From Betaproteobacteria bacterium (GTDB lineage: Bacteria; Pseudomonadota; Gammaproteobacteria; Burkholderiales; Burkholderiaceae_F): a DNA stretch of 64,000 nucleotides. Under the pieces are notes generated by a model, which was not told where the DNA came from, searched no databases, and was given only the letters and a program-made list of their open reading frames with translations. A program made the translations under genes and the position numbers. How positions within the stretch are numbered: position 1 is the first letter of the stretch; every line of letters begins with the position of its first letter. The DNA lies in the NCBI GenBank assembly GCA_005882215.1, contig VBCK01000123.1, forward strand, positions 62,001-126,000. Reading direction: 5' to 3'. Shown here piece by piece: positions 1 through 7,219 of this stretch.

Positions 1-483
1 GCGTTCGGCGCGGGCATGCTGCTGGAGTCGCAACTGGCTGCGCACACAGCGGCCTCGCTGAAGCTCGCTCACGAACAGCAACTGAAGCAGGCCGCGGAAA
101 GGGCGGAACAGGACAAGCAGACGTTGACCGACACACTGGCGAAGGAGCGTGAAGAACATGCAAAAGATATTCAAGCAAAAGATCGGCATCTGGCTGCTTT
201 TAGTGGCCGTGCTGCCGGGGTGCGCCGTAGTCTCGAAGCCGGCCTGTCCGCCGCCCGAAGCTCAGGAGAAGCCTGTACCGCCCGAATTGCTGGAATCTCC
301 GAAGCCATCGGTGGAGTCTTCGACAGTATCGGAGAAGTTACCGGAATCGCTCAAGACCTTGGACGAGAGAATCAACAACTTAAAGAAGATAATAAGTCTC
401 TCTCCACAAAGCTAGCCGGCTGGCAGAAGTGGAACGCCGAGCGACCCCAACGGGTCACGATCGTCGGCGAAAAGAGCGATTGA
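1..483 (+). CDS. Phage Rz-like inner-membrane spanin (i-spanin), 5' end cut by window
   Basis: The frame is open from the window edge (AFGAGML...) to the TGA at 481-483, giving about 160 visible residues. They are strongly charged and helical (HEQQLKQAAERAEQDKQ, then a second helical stretch DLGRENQQLKEDNKSLSTKL), as expected for the periplasmic coiled coil of an Rz-type spanin. Known role: i-spanins span the periplasm together with an outer-membrane lipoprotein partner and fuse the membranes at the end of phage lysis. The membrane anchor should lie just left of the window. The decisive context is a lipoprotein gene nested in another frame inside it (158-415), the classic Rz/Rz1 arrangement. 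No homology search was possible, so the family call rests on architecture. Confidence 0.7.
   Translation, partial: AFGAGMLLESQLAAHTAASLKLAHEQQLKQAAERAEQDKQTLTDTLAKEREEHAKDIQAKDRHLAAFSGRAAGVRRSLEAGLSAARSSGEACTARIAGISEAIGGVFDSIGEVTGIAQDLGRENQQLKEDNKSLSTKLAGWQKWNAERPQRVTIVGEKSD
158..415 (+). CDS. Rz1-like outer-membrane spanin lipoprotein (o-spanin), nested in the i-spanin gene
   Basis: An 85-residue protein lies entirely inside the i-spanin gene in a different frame. ATG at 158 follows AAGGAG at 142-147 with a 10-base gap; a GTG at 149 is too close to that site. The N-terminus is a lipoprotein signal (IGIWLLLVAVLPGC) with a lipobox-like LPGC, then a proline-rich segment (PACPPPEAQEKPVPPELLE) typical of Rz1 proteins. 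Role by family: the mature lipoprotein sits in the outer membrane and pairs with the i-spanin at its C-terminus to disrupt the outer membrane during phage release. Embedded coding of this kind is nearly diagnostic of a lysis cassette. Confidence 0.75.
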   Translation: MQKIFKQKIGIWLLLVAVLPGCAVVSKPACPPPEAQEKPVPPELLESPKPSVESSTVSEKLPESLKTLDERINNLKKIISLSPQS

Positions 484-540
484 CCCTGGCGACGACGAAC
501 GCGTCGAGCCCGGCCCGGACCGAAGCCGACATCAGGAATT

Positions 541-651
541 TCGCTGCCCCTGGCGTCATGGCCGTTCCAGCGTGCTCTGCGGTTTACGAACGAAGAACGC
601 CGTATGGGGCATCACGGCGCGCAACCGCGAGCAGAGTTTCGCGCTGAACCA
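541..651 (+). pseudogene. Fragment of a PhoH-like (YlaK-type) ATPase gene, frameshifted
   Basis: Two adjacent frames together read like one short block of PhoH-type proteins: frame 1 gives PFQRALRFTNEER (562-600), then one base later frame 2 gives VWGITARNREQSFALN (602-649). PhoH-like ATPases of this branch carry a block of this type just before their Walker A loop; here the similarity stops after ALN, before the ATP-binding loop. There is no start codon or ribosome site. It sits between phage lysis genes and a sirtuin, so it is probably debris from a phage insertion or deletion. Recognised from memory of the motif, not by search. Confidence 0.55.
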
Positions 652-691
652 GGATGCTCGTTCTGGAGGATTTCGCCGTTGCAGGTACGCC

Positions 692-1561
692 ATGGCCGCA
701 TTCGGAACAGAAATTGACCGAGCCGGTGATCTGATACGGCGTCTGTTCGAGGATGGTTCCGTTGTTGTTCTCGCCGGTGCGGGGTTGAGCACATCAAGCG
801 GAATTCCGGACTATCGAGACGGTGACGGCCAATGGAAGGGCGCCAGGCCCGTCGATCATCATGACTTCCTGCGATCCGAGAGCACGCGTAGGCGCTACTG
901 GGCAAGGAGCTTCGTGGGCTGGCCCATCGTCGGTTTGGCGACCCCAGGCCGGGGCCATCGTGCTTTGGCCCGGCTCGAGCATCTGGGCCGCATTGCTCTG
1001 ATCATTACGCAAAATGTGGACGGCTTGCACCAGAAAGCGGGGAGTCGATGCGTACTCGAACTCCATGGGGGATTGGAGCGGGTGATTTGCTTGTACTGCC
1101 ATCGGACATTCCAGCGTGCTTGCGTTCAAACGTGGATGAGCGAGGCCAATCCAGGCTTTACCAGTGACGCCGCGCCGGTTGGCCCGGATGGCGATGCTCA
1201 GGTTGCGGAGAGGTTTCATGCTGATTTTCGCATTCCGGCTTGCCCCTCTTGTGGCGGCATGCTCAAGCCGGATGTAGTGTTCTTCGGCGACAGCGTGCCG
1301 AAGGATCGCGTCAAGGCCGGCATGGACGCCATCGCTGTGGCCCGTGGCCTATTGGTGGTCGGATCCTCCTTGATGGTCTATTCAGGATTCCGATTTGCCG
1401 AACACGCGCATCGGCTCGGTAAGCCCGTCATGGCCATCAACCTCGGGAAAACGCGCGCTGATTGCCTGCTGTATGCCAAGGTTCAAGACGACTGCGACGA
1501 ATTTCTGCACACACTGCAGATGGAGACGGCTGTGGCTGCAGAGGGGCCTTGCTTCCTGTGA
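692..1561 (+). CDS. SIR2-family NAD-dependent protein deacylase (sirtuin)
   Basis: 289 residues. Sirtuins remove acyl groups from lysines using NAD+. Visible motifs in order: NAD-binding GAGLSTSSGIPDYRD (about residue 30), TQNVDGLH, the catalytic His in LELHGG, a four-cysteine zinc site (CLYC and CPSC) and GSSLMVYSG. All key residues are present and the length suits a single-domain cytoplasmic enzyme. ATG at 692 is chosen because the motif start follows at the usual distance; an upstream ATG at 572 in the same frame would add residues that belong to the PhoH fragment. It stands alone, between phage debris and an oppositely oriented gene. It could be a core CobB-type enzyme or cargo of the phage region. 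Confidence 0.88.
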   Translation: MAAFGTEIDRAGDLIRRLFEDGSVVVLAGAGLSTSSGIPDYRDGDGQWKGARPVDHHDFLRSESTRRRYWARSFVGWPIVGLATPGRGHRALARLEHLGRIALIITQNVDGLHQKAGSRCVLELHGGLERVICLYCHRTFQRACVQTWMSEANPGFTSDAAPVGPDGDAQVAERFHADFRIPACPSCGGMLKPDVVFFGDSVPKDRVKAGMDAIAVARGLLVVGSSLMVYSGFRFAEHAHRLGKPVMAINLGKTRADCLLYAKVQDDCDEFLHTLQMETAVAAEGPCFL

Positions 1562-1667
1562 TGCGCCCGCTTACGAAATAGCTCTGAAGGATCCCGCAAC
1601 GGGCTACAGCGTGCGGCGGAGGTCGATCTTCGCCACGCACGGGTCGCGCTTTCCAGGCTTGGAGGCG

Positions 1668-2309
1668 TCAGAAGCGGTAGGACAGGCCCAGCTGCACCTC
1701 ACCCTGCGCCACGGCATCTGCCTTGATCTTGAAGACGCAGCCGCCCGAACAGAACAGCCCGCCGCTGCTTTTGACGAGCGTTACATAGCCTCGCGTTTCG
1801 AGGCGCAGCGCGACATGCCTTCCAAGAGTCGCCTGATAGCCGATGCCGAGGTTCAGCGAAGGCCTGACTTCGTCGCTGTAGCCGCTCGCTCCGGGTTGGA
1901 ACAGCGTGGCGCCAAGCCCGCCGACGAGGTACGGACCCTGGCCGATCGAACCATCGAGGAAGTTGGTGCCGCCGATGTGGAAGTAGATCACCTTGATCGG
2001 CAGCGGCGCGGGGGTCGTGCCCGACGGCGGATTGGCGACCGCCGACGGGTCGAGCCTCAGACCGGTGTGCTGGTACGACAGGTAGATCTGCAGTTGGCGG
2101 CTGCCGTCGAGGTCCTTGTCGTAGCTGAGCGCCCAGGCGCTGGAAGCCTCGAGGCGCAACGTCTGGTTGTTGGTGGCATCGACAAAGCCGCCCCCGTCCC
2201 GGTAGGCGCCATACAGCGTGAGGGCGTTCTCGTTGGACGTCGTCTGCGCCGCGCCGGCGACCGCGCTCAGCATCAGCATCGGTCCCGCGAGCAGGCGAGT
2301 CGGCCACAT
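1668..2309 (-). CDS. Outer-membrane beta-barrel protein, uncharacterised
   Basis: 213 residues with a signal peptide (MWPTRLLAGPMLMLSAVAGAAQ) and then alternating hydrophobic and polar strands rich in Gly, Tyr and Leu, ending in LGLSYRF. An aromatic C-terminal residue is the usual signal for insertion by the BAM machinery. The size suggests a small eight-stranded barrel. One cysteine pair (FCSGGC) lies near the C-terminus. The substrate or role cannot be read from sequence. The gene is 183 bp downstream of the MFS transporter on the same strand and may have its own promoter. Confidence 0.65.
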   Translation of the reverse strand: MWPTRLLAGPMLMLSAVAGAAQTTSNENALTLYGAYRDGGGFVDATNNQTLRLEASSAWALSYDKDLDGSRQLQIYLSYQHTGLRLDPSAVANPPSGTTPAPLPIKVIYFHIGGTNFLDGSIGQGPYLVGGLGATLFQPGASGYSDEVRPSLNLGIGYQATLGRHVALRLETRGYVTLVKSSGGLFCSGGCVFKIKADAVAQGEVQLGLSYRF

Positions 2310-2353
2310 CGAGTCTCAGCGCCTGAAAATGATGATGGATCGGTGCGGTAATC

Positions 2354-2380
2354 ATAATAGGCGCGACGCGACGCAGGAAA
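2354..2380 (-). promoter_or_regulatory. Possible promoter for the outer-membrane barrel gene
   Basis: Reading the minus strand, TATTAT (2359-2354) lies 15 bases after TTTCCT (2380-2375), about 45 bases before the barrel gene start. The -10 is good, the -35 weak and the spacing short. It overlaps nothing else in this 183-bp gap. Confidence 0.25.
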
Positions 2381-2382
2381 GT

Positions 2383-2400
2383 CCGCCAGGAAAGTGGCGG
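2383..2400 (-). terminator. Small hairpin downstream of the MFS gene
   Basis: CCGCCA (2383-2388) and TGGCGG (2395-2400) form a perfect 6-bp stem with a six-base loop. On the minus strand it follows the MFS gene and is followed by ACTTTCC, a weak T-tract only. It may be a partial terminator. Confidence 0.3.
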
Positions 2401-2492
2401 TTCCGCGCTTGAAGATTGGCCCAAGGTCTCGAACCCGCCACCACCTTGGACGCGGATTGGACGAAGGCAGCTGTGGGCGTGGTCCTTCGATC

Positions 2493-3779
2493 TCAGCCGG
2501 CCCGAGCCTCGTCCTCGCGAATCGTGCCCCCGCTCGTCCACAAATGCCAGGCGGCCCAGAAGCCCGTTGGCGCCAGCAGCAGCAGTGCCCAGCGCAGCGA
2601 CTCCGCGCCTGCGCCGAACGACGCCGCAAACCAGTCGCTCAGCCATCCGATGACCTGCGGCGCGATCACGAGATTGGCCACATTGGCGGTAAACAGCAGG
2701 ATGGCGCACACCATGGCGCGCATGTGCGCAGGCACCACGTTCTGCAGAAGCCCGAGGATGGGACCTATATAGAAATACACCGCAGGCACGAAGATCCACA
2801 GCAGCAGCGTCGCTGCCCGATCGGAGGTCACCCAGTACACGAATATCGATGGAATCGTCGTCAGGGCAGCCACCCACCCGAGCAGCCGCGCAACGTGGCG
2901 TGGATCCGCAGCCGTGCGCCGGCCCATCAGCCAGCCGGCCAGCAGCGTGCCGGCGGTACCGGCAATCAGATGCATGGGTCCCAGCAGTGCTCCCGCCTGC
3001 CCCACCGTCATGTGATGAGATCGCTGCAGAAAGGCGGGCGTCCACCACATCAATCCCCAACTCCACAGGGTTGCAATGGACCCTCCGGCGAGAAGATGCA
3101 CCGCCGATCGCTGGGCGGCAATGAAGCGCAGCGAAGCGGCCAGCGTGGTGCGCGGCGGGTCAGTCGACGGCGCGTCGAGCTGGCCACGCCTGGGCTCGCG
3201 TACCGTCAGCCGCACGATCAGAGCCACCAGCAGACCCGGAATGCCCAGCACGAGGAAAGCGGCCCGCCAACCGCTGCGCTCGGCCGCCGCGCCGGCGACG
3301 GATGAGCCCAACCATGCACCGAGGCAAGCCCCGAGCGCGAAGATCGTCAGGGCCATCGGTCGCCGGGCCGCGGGAAACTTGTCCGCCAGCATCGATGTGG
3401 AGGGGGGTGTTCCACCGGCCTCACCGATCCCGACCGCGAAGCGGGCCAGCAGCAACTGCCAGTAGTTTTGAGCCAGGCCGCACAGGGCGGTCATGCCGGA
3501 CCACAGCGCGATCGCAATGGCGAGAATGTTTCGACGGTTCATCCGGTCCGCCAGGGCGGCGATCGGAATTCCGACCGTTACGTAAAAGAGCGCGAGCGCG
3601 ACGCCGGTCAGAAAGGCGACGCCGCTGTCCGACAGCTGCAGCTCGAGCCGGATCGGTTCGATCAGCGTCGAGATCGAGAAGCGATCCGCGATATTCAACG
3701 CGTAAGCGATCGTCAGGACAGCCAGTACGTACCAGCGATCACGAGGCAACGCGGTATCGATTTGCTGATCGTCGCTCAC
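2493..3779 (-). CDS. Major facilitator superfamily transporter
   Basis: 428 residues with about twelve hydrophobic segments and the MFS signature between helices 2 and 3 (ALADRMNRRNILAIAIALWSG), so an inner-membrane secondary transporter. The opening helix (VLAVLTIAYALNIADRFSIST) resembles the sugar-phosphate and spinster-like branches of the superfamily, but the substrate cannot be assigned. The start is GTG at 3779 (MSDDQQIDTALPRD). It lies 17 bp downstream of dnaB on the same strand and may be read through from that operon, though no functional link to replication is implied. Confidence 0.85.
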   Translation of the reverse strand: MSDDQQIDTALPRDRWYVLAVLTIAYALNIADRFSISTLIEPIRLELQLSDSGVAFLTGVALALFYVTVGIPIAALADRMNRRNILAIAIALWSGMTALCGLAQNYWQLLLARFAVGIGEAGGTPPSTSMLADKFPAARRPMALTIFALGACLGAWLGSSVAGAAAERSGWRAAFLVLGIPGLLVALIVRLTVREPRRGQLDAPSTDPPRTTLAASLRFIAAQRSAVHLLAGGSIATLWSWGLMWWTPAFLQRSHHMTVGQAGALLGPMHLIAGTAGTLLAGWLMGRRTAADPRHVARLLGWVAALTTIPSIFVYWVTSDRAATLLLWIFVPAVYFYIGPILGLLQNVVPAHMRAMVCAILLFTANVANLVIAPQVIGWLSDWFAASFGAGAESLRWALLLLAPTGFWAAWHLWTSGGTIREDEARAG

Positions 3780-3796
3780 GAAGTGGCGAGCCGGGA

Positions 3797-5182
3797 CTAG
3801 AACGGCGCCGAGGAGGATCCGCTCGCCAGATTGTCGAAGCGTGTGAACTCTCCCCCGAAGCGCAGGTTCACGCGACCGATCGGCCCGTTGCGCTGCTTGC
3901 CGATGATGATCTCGGCGACACCCTTGTCGCTGGTATCCGGGTTGTAGACCTCGTCGCGGTAGATGAACAGGATCAGGTCGGCGTCCTGTTCGATCGCACC
4001 GGATTCGCGCAGGTCGGACATCACGGGTCGCTTGTCGGTGCGGGTCTCCACGGTCCGATTCAACTGCGACAACGCGATGACGGGAACCTTCAGCTCCTTG
4101 GCGAGCGCCTTCAGCGAGCGCGAGATCTCCGAGATCTCGGTCGCGCGGTTCTCACCGACCGCGCTGGCCGACATCAACTGCAGGTAGTCGACCACGACCA
4201 GTCCGAGCTGCCGGTACTCGCGCGCCAGCCGCCTCGCCCGCGCTCGCAATTCGAGCGCGTTCAGCGCAGGGGTTTCGTCGATATACAGCGGCGCCGCGTG
4301 CATCCGTTCGATCGCCTCGCTCAGACGCGGCCAGTCCTCGTCGTTGAGCCGCCCGGTGCGCAGCCGCTGCTGGTCGATGCGGCCGACCGAGCCGAGCATC
4401 CGCAGCGCAACCTGGGACGCGCCCATCTCCATCGAGAACACGGCGACGGGCATCCCCAGGTCGATCGCCACGTGCTCGCCGATGTTCAGCGCGAGCGCGG
4501 TCTTGCCCATCGACGGGCGGCCGGCGATGATGATCAGGTCGCCGGCCTGCAGCCCGCAGGTTTTCGAATCCAGATCGGCGAATCCGGTCGGCACCCCCGT
4601 CACATCGCTGCCGCCGGCGCGCTCGAACAGCTCCTGGATGCGTTCGACCACCCGGGTGAGCAGCGGCTCCAGGCGAACGAACCCGGCCCGATCGCGTGCG
4701 CCCTGCTCGGCGATGCGGAACACCTTGCCCTCGGCCTCGTCCAGGATCTGCTTGGCATCGCGGCCCTGTGGCTCGAGCGCGGACACCGCGATCTCCTCGC
4801 CCACGGTCACCAGGCGCCGCAGCACGGCCCGCTCGCGCACGATCTCCGCATAACGGCGGATGTTGGCCGCGGAGGGCGTGTTCTGCGCCAGCGAGTTCAG
4901 GTAAGCGAGGCCCCCGCTGTCCGCTGCCTGGCCCGCCCCCTGCAGCGCCTCGAACACGGTCACCGTGTCGGCCGGCTTGTTCTGGTCGATCAGGCGTGCG
5001 ATCTGCTGGAAGATCAGGCGGTGGTCGTGCCGGTAGAAGTCCTCGGCGCTGATCCGATCGGCGATCCGGTCCCAGGCCGAGTTGTCCAGCAGCAGCCCGC
5101 CCAGCACGGACTGTTCGGCCTCGACCGAATGCGGAGGCGTGCGCAGCGCCGCCAGCTGCGGGTCGACGGCCGACGAACTCAC
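3797..5182 (-). CDS. dnaB: Replicative DNA helicase DnaB
   Basis: 461 residues, the normal length. DnaB is the hexameric ring helicase that unwinds DNA at the replication fork and recruits primase. The N-terminal domain ([18 protein letters not shown]) is followed by the RecA-like domain with Walker [10 protein letters not shown] and Walker [10 protein letters not shown], and the late block [23 protein letters not shown] at 5182 is chosen because it overlaps the rplI stop as GTGA, a coupled start, and gives the family N-terminus; the frame runs open further upstream but that is rplI in another frame. Position directly after rplI is standard for this bacterial group. Confidence 0.96.
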   Translation of the reverse strand: MSSSAVDPQLAALRTPPHSVEAEQSVLGGLLLDNSAWDRIADRISAEDFYRHDHRLIFQQIARLIDQNKPADTVTVFEALQGAGQAADSGGLAYLNSLAQNTPSAANIRRYAEIVRERAVLRRLVTVGEEIAVSALEPQGRDAKQILDEAEGKVFRIAEQGARDRAGFVRLEPLLTRVVERIQELFERAGGSDVTGVPTGFADLDSKTCGLQAGDLIIIAGRPSMGKTALALNIGEHVAIDLGMPVAVFSMEMGASQVALRMLGSVGRIDQQRLRTGRLNDEDWPRLSEAIERMHAAPLYIDETPALNALELRARARRLAREYRQLGLVVVDYLQLMSASAVGENRATEISEISRSLKALAKELKVPVIALSQLNRTVETRTDKRPVMSDLRESGAIEQDADLILFIYRDEVYNPDTSDKGVAEIIIGKQRNGPIGRVNLRFGGEFTRFDNLASGSSSAPF

Positions 5183-5631
5183 ACGGCGTCGCTCAGGACC
5201 GATACGGTGATCTCGACAACCACGTCCGAGTGAAGCGCCAGCGTGACCTTGTGATCGCCGACCGACTTCAGCGGCCCCTGCGGCATCCTGACTTGAGCCT
5301 TGGTGATTTCGAAGCCCTGCTTGCCGACGGCTTCGGCGATGTCGAAGTTGGTCACCGAGCCGAACAGGCGACCGTCCACGCCGGCGCGCGCCGGGATCTG
5401 CACCATCAGCCCGGTCATCCGCTCGCCCAGCGACTGCGCGGCCCACAACCGGTCGGAGTGCGCCTTTTCCAGCTCGGCGCGCCGGCCCTCGAACTGCTTC
5501 AGCGCCACCTCGGTGGCGCGGCGGGCCTTGCCCTGCGGAATCAGGAAATTGCGGGCGTAACCGTCCTTGACCTTGACGACATCGCCGAGCTGGCCGAGAT
5601 TGGCCAGCTTCTCGAGCAGGATCACTTGCAT
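5179..5631 (-). CDS. rplI: 50S ribosomal protein bL9
   Basis: 150 residues, full length. The N-terminal domain ([36 protein letters not shown]) is the conserved L9 rRNA-binding part, followed by the long connecting helix and C-terminal domain ([16 protein letters not shown]). L9 binds near the base of the L1 stalk on 23S rRNA and helps keep the reading frame. It lies between rpsR and dnaB, overlapping the dnaB start by 4 bases. Confidence 0.97.
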   Translation of the reverse strand: MQVILLEKLANLGQLGDVVKVKDGYARNFLIPQGKARRATEVALKQFEGRRAELEKAHSDRLWAAQSLGERMTGLMVQIPARAGVDGRLFGSVTNFDIAEAVGKQGFEITKAQVRMPQGPLKSVGDHKVTLALHSDVVVEITVSVLSDAV

Positions 5632-5666
5632 TTGCAGGCTCCGGAGTCTGCCTCAGTGGCTATCGC

Positions 5667-5972
5667 TCAGTGATTGTCCGTGTACGGGATCAGCGCAAGG
5701 AAGCGGGCCCGCTTGATCGCCGTATCGAGCTGGCGCTGGTAGTGCGCCTTGGTGCCGGTCAGCCGCGCCGGGATGATCTTGCCGTTGTCCAGGATGAAAT
5801 CGCGCAGCGTCTCGATGTCCTTGTAGTCGATCATCTGGACCTTCTCGGCGGTGAAGCGGCAGAATTTGCGGCGCTTGAAAAGCGCGTTCTTCTGCTGGTC
5901 GCGGCGTCCGCCGCCCGGGCGCCCGCCGCGTCCTGGCGGCTTGCCCTTCGTCGACTTGCGTGCCGTAGCCAT
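5667..5972 (-). CDS. rpsR: 30S ribosomal protein bS18
   Basis: 101 residues: a basic Gly- and Arg-rich leader (residues 1-30) followed by the conserved S18 core ([27 protein letters not shown] ... [26 protein letters not shown]). S18 forms a heterodimer with S6 on the platform of the small subunit. That matters here because the rpsF gene 22 bp upstream is truncated and fused to priB. S18 itself looks intact. Confidence 0.97.
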   Translation of the reverse strand: MATARKSTKGKPPGRGGRPGGGRRDQQKNALFKRRKFCRFTAEKVQMIDYKDIETLRDFILDNGKIIPARLTGTKAHYQRQLDTAIKRARFLALIPYTDNH

Positions 5973-5994
5973 TACCGACTCCTTCTCGATCTAT

Positions 5995-6387
5995 TCACTC
6001 GGATGCCCGCCGGTATCCGGTCAGGTGCAAGACCAGCTTACTCGACCTTCGCGAGCGCGGCGCCAGGAAACCGGACAGATCCAGCTGCGCGCCGAGCGCC
6101 TCGCGCTCGAGGCTGCCGGCGATCGGCCCCAGCGCGATCGCATTCACCAGGAATTCGAGCGTCCTGGATGCGCCCGCCTCCATCACTTCGGACCGGTGCC
6201 GGATCTGGGCCTCCACCACCGCAACCAGCTTGTCGATCGGGTAGGCGAGCTGACGCCGGCCCCAGTCCTCGACCCGATGAACCTTGCCGCCCTGCCCGGT
6301 GACGAGTGCGCGATAACGCTCGATCATGCCCGGAACCTGCTCGCTCTGGTCCGGATGCACGATGAAGCAGATTTCATAGTGACGCAT
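5995..6387 (-). CDS. Fusion of the N-terminal half of ribosomal protein bS6 to the C-terminal part of primosomal protein PriB
   Basis: One open frame of 130 residues. Residues 1-54 are classic S6 ([20 protein letters not shown] ... [14 protein letters not shown]). From residue 55 the sequence stops being S6 and becomes Pri[20 protein letters not shown] then [20 protein letters not shown] and LVLHLTG, the OB-fold C-terminal part. The usual order is rpsF-priB-rpsR-rplI. Here the second half of rpsF, the spacer and about the first 20-25 codons of priB are missing, a loss of very roughly 290 bp judged by family lengths. The breakpoint lies near 6222-6232. S6 would lose half its fold and PriB its first strand, so neither function is assured. 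Either a real deletion fusion or an assembly error; the start and promoter upstream are intact. Confidence 0.8.
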   Translation of the reverse strand: MRHYEICFIVHPDQSEQVPGMIERYRALVTGQGGKVHRVEDWGRRQLAYPIDKLVAVVEAQIRHRSEVMEAGASRTLEFLVNAIALGPIAGSLEREALGAQLDLSGFLAPRSRRSSKLVLHLTGYRRASE

Positions 6388-6448
6388 TAAGGCTCCTTGT
6401 GGATGAAGCCGCCCGGTGCGTCGCGGTGCGGCAAGGAAAAAACGCGTG

Positions 6449-6476
6449 ATTCTACCCGATTGCCGCGGCGCCTCAA
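6449..6476 (-). promoter_or_regulatory. Promoter of the rpsF-rpsR-rplI-dnaB operon
   Basis: On the minus strand TTGAGG (6476-6471) is followed after 16 bases by TAGAAT (6454-6449), close to a sigma-70 consensus, in the 85-bp gap between rlmB and rpsF. A good ribosome site (AAGGAG) lies near 6394-6399 before the ATG at 6387. The -35 overlaps the last codons of rlmB. Confidence 0.5.
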
Positions 6477-7219
6477 GGCGCGTTCGTGCTGCGCTGGCGC
6501 CGTGTCTCGAACAGGCAGATTCCGGCGGCCACCGATACGTTCAGGCTTTCGACCTGACCGGCCAACGGAATGCGGGCCAGCTCGTCGCAGCGCTCGCGCG
6601 TCAGGCGGCGCAGCCCATGGCCTTCGGCGCCCAGCGCCCAGGCCAGCGGCCCGCGCAGGTCGATCGCGTAGAGGTCCCGGGGGGCGGCATGGTCGGCGCC
6701 GACGACCCGCACGCCGGTCTCCTTGATCTCGTCGATCGAGCGGGCCAGGTTGACGACCGGGATCACCGCCACCGATTCGACCGCTCCGCTGGCGGCCCTC
6801 AACGCCGCCGAGGACAGCGACGCGGAGCGGTCCCGCGGCAGCACCACCGCCGTTACCGCGGCCGCTTCCGCCGTCCGCAGGCAGGCGCCCAGGTTGCGTG
6901 GGTCGGTGATGCCGTCGAGCAGCAGCAACAGCGAGTCCGGGCTGATCTTTTCCAGCACCTGCTGCAGCGAATGGGCGTTTTCGAGCCGGGCGCACAGCGC
7001 CACCACGCCCTGGTGACGGGTTGGCCCGACCATGGCCTGCAGGCGCTCCGGCTCGACCGGAATCGGCCGCACCGCCGCCTGCTCGGCGCGCTCCAGCAGT
7101 TGGCGCATCCGTGCGTCACGCCGGCCCGGGTCGTAATAGAGCGACTCGATCGTCTGCGGCGCGTTGCGCAGCCGGGCGGTGACCGCGTGGAATCCGGCCA
7201 GGGCGGTGCGCTGGCTCAT
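6473..7219 (-). CDS. rlmB: 23S rRNA (guanosine-2'-O-)-methyltransferase RlmB
   Basis: 248 residues of the SpoU (SPOUT, knotted) family. RlmB methylates the ribose of G2251 in the P-loop of 23S rRNA using S-adenosylmethionine. Visible: the N-terminal substrate-binding domain ([25 protein letters not shown]), motif 1 ([20 protein letters not shown]), motif 2 ([25 protein letters not shown]) and motif 3 ([16 protein letters not shown]). The start overlaps the rnr stop by 4 bases (ATGA), the common rnr-rlmB pairing. Confidence 0.95.
   Translation of the reverse strand: MSQRTALAGFHAVTARLRNAPQTIESLYYDPGRRDARMRQLLERAEQAAVRPIPVEPERLQAMVGPTRHQGVVALCARLENAHSLQQVLEKISPDSLLLLLDGITDPRNLGACLRTAEAAAVTAVVLPRDRSASLSSAALRAASGAVESVAVIPVVNLARSIDEIKETGVRVVGADHAAPRDLYAIDLRGPLAWALGAEGHGLRRLTRERCDELARIPLAGQVESLNVSVAAGICLFETRRQRSTNAP

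Noticed and set aside
429-647. Small plus-strand open frame after the spanins
   Set aside because: No ribosome site and an Arg/Thr/Ala-rich random-looking product; part of it overlaps the PhoH scar.
2405-2450. A tRNA-like piece (GGGTTCGAGACC on the minus strand)
   Set aside because: Only a T-loop-like word is present; no acceptor or anticodon arm can be built around it.
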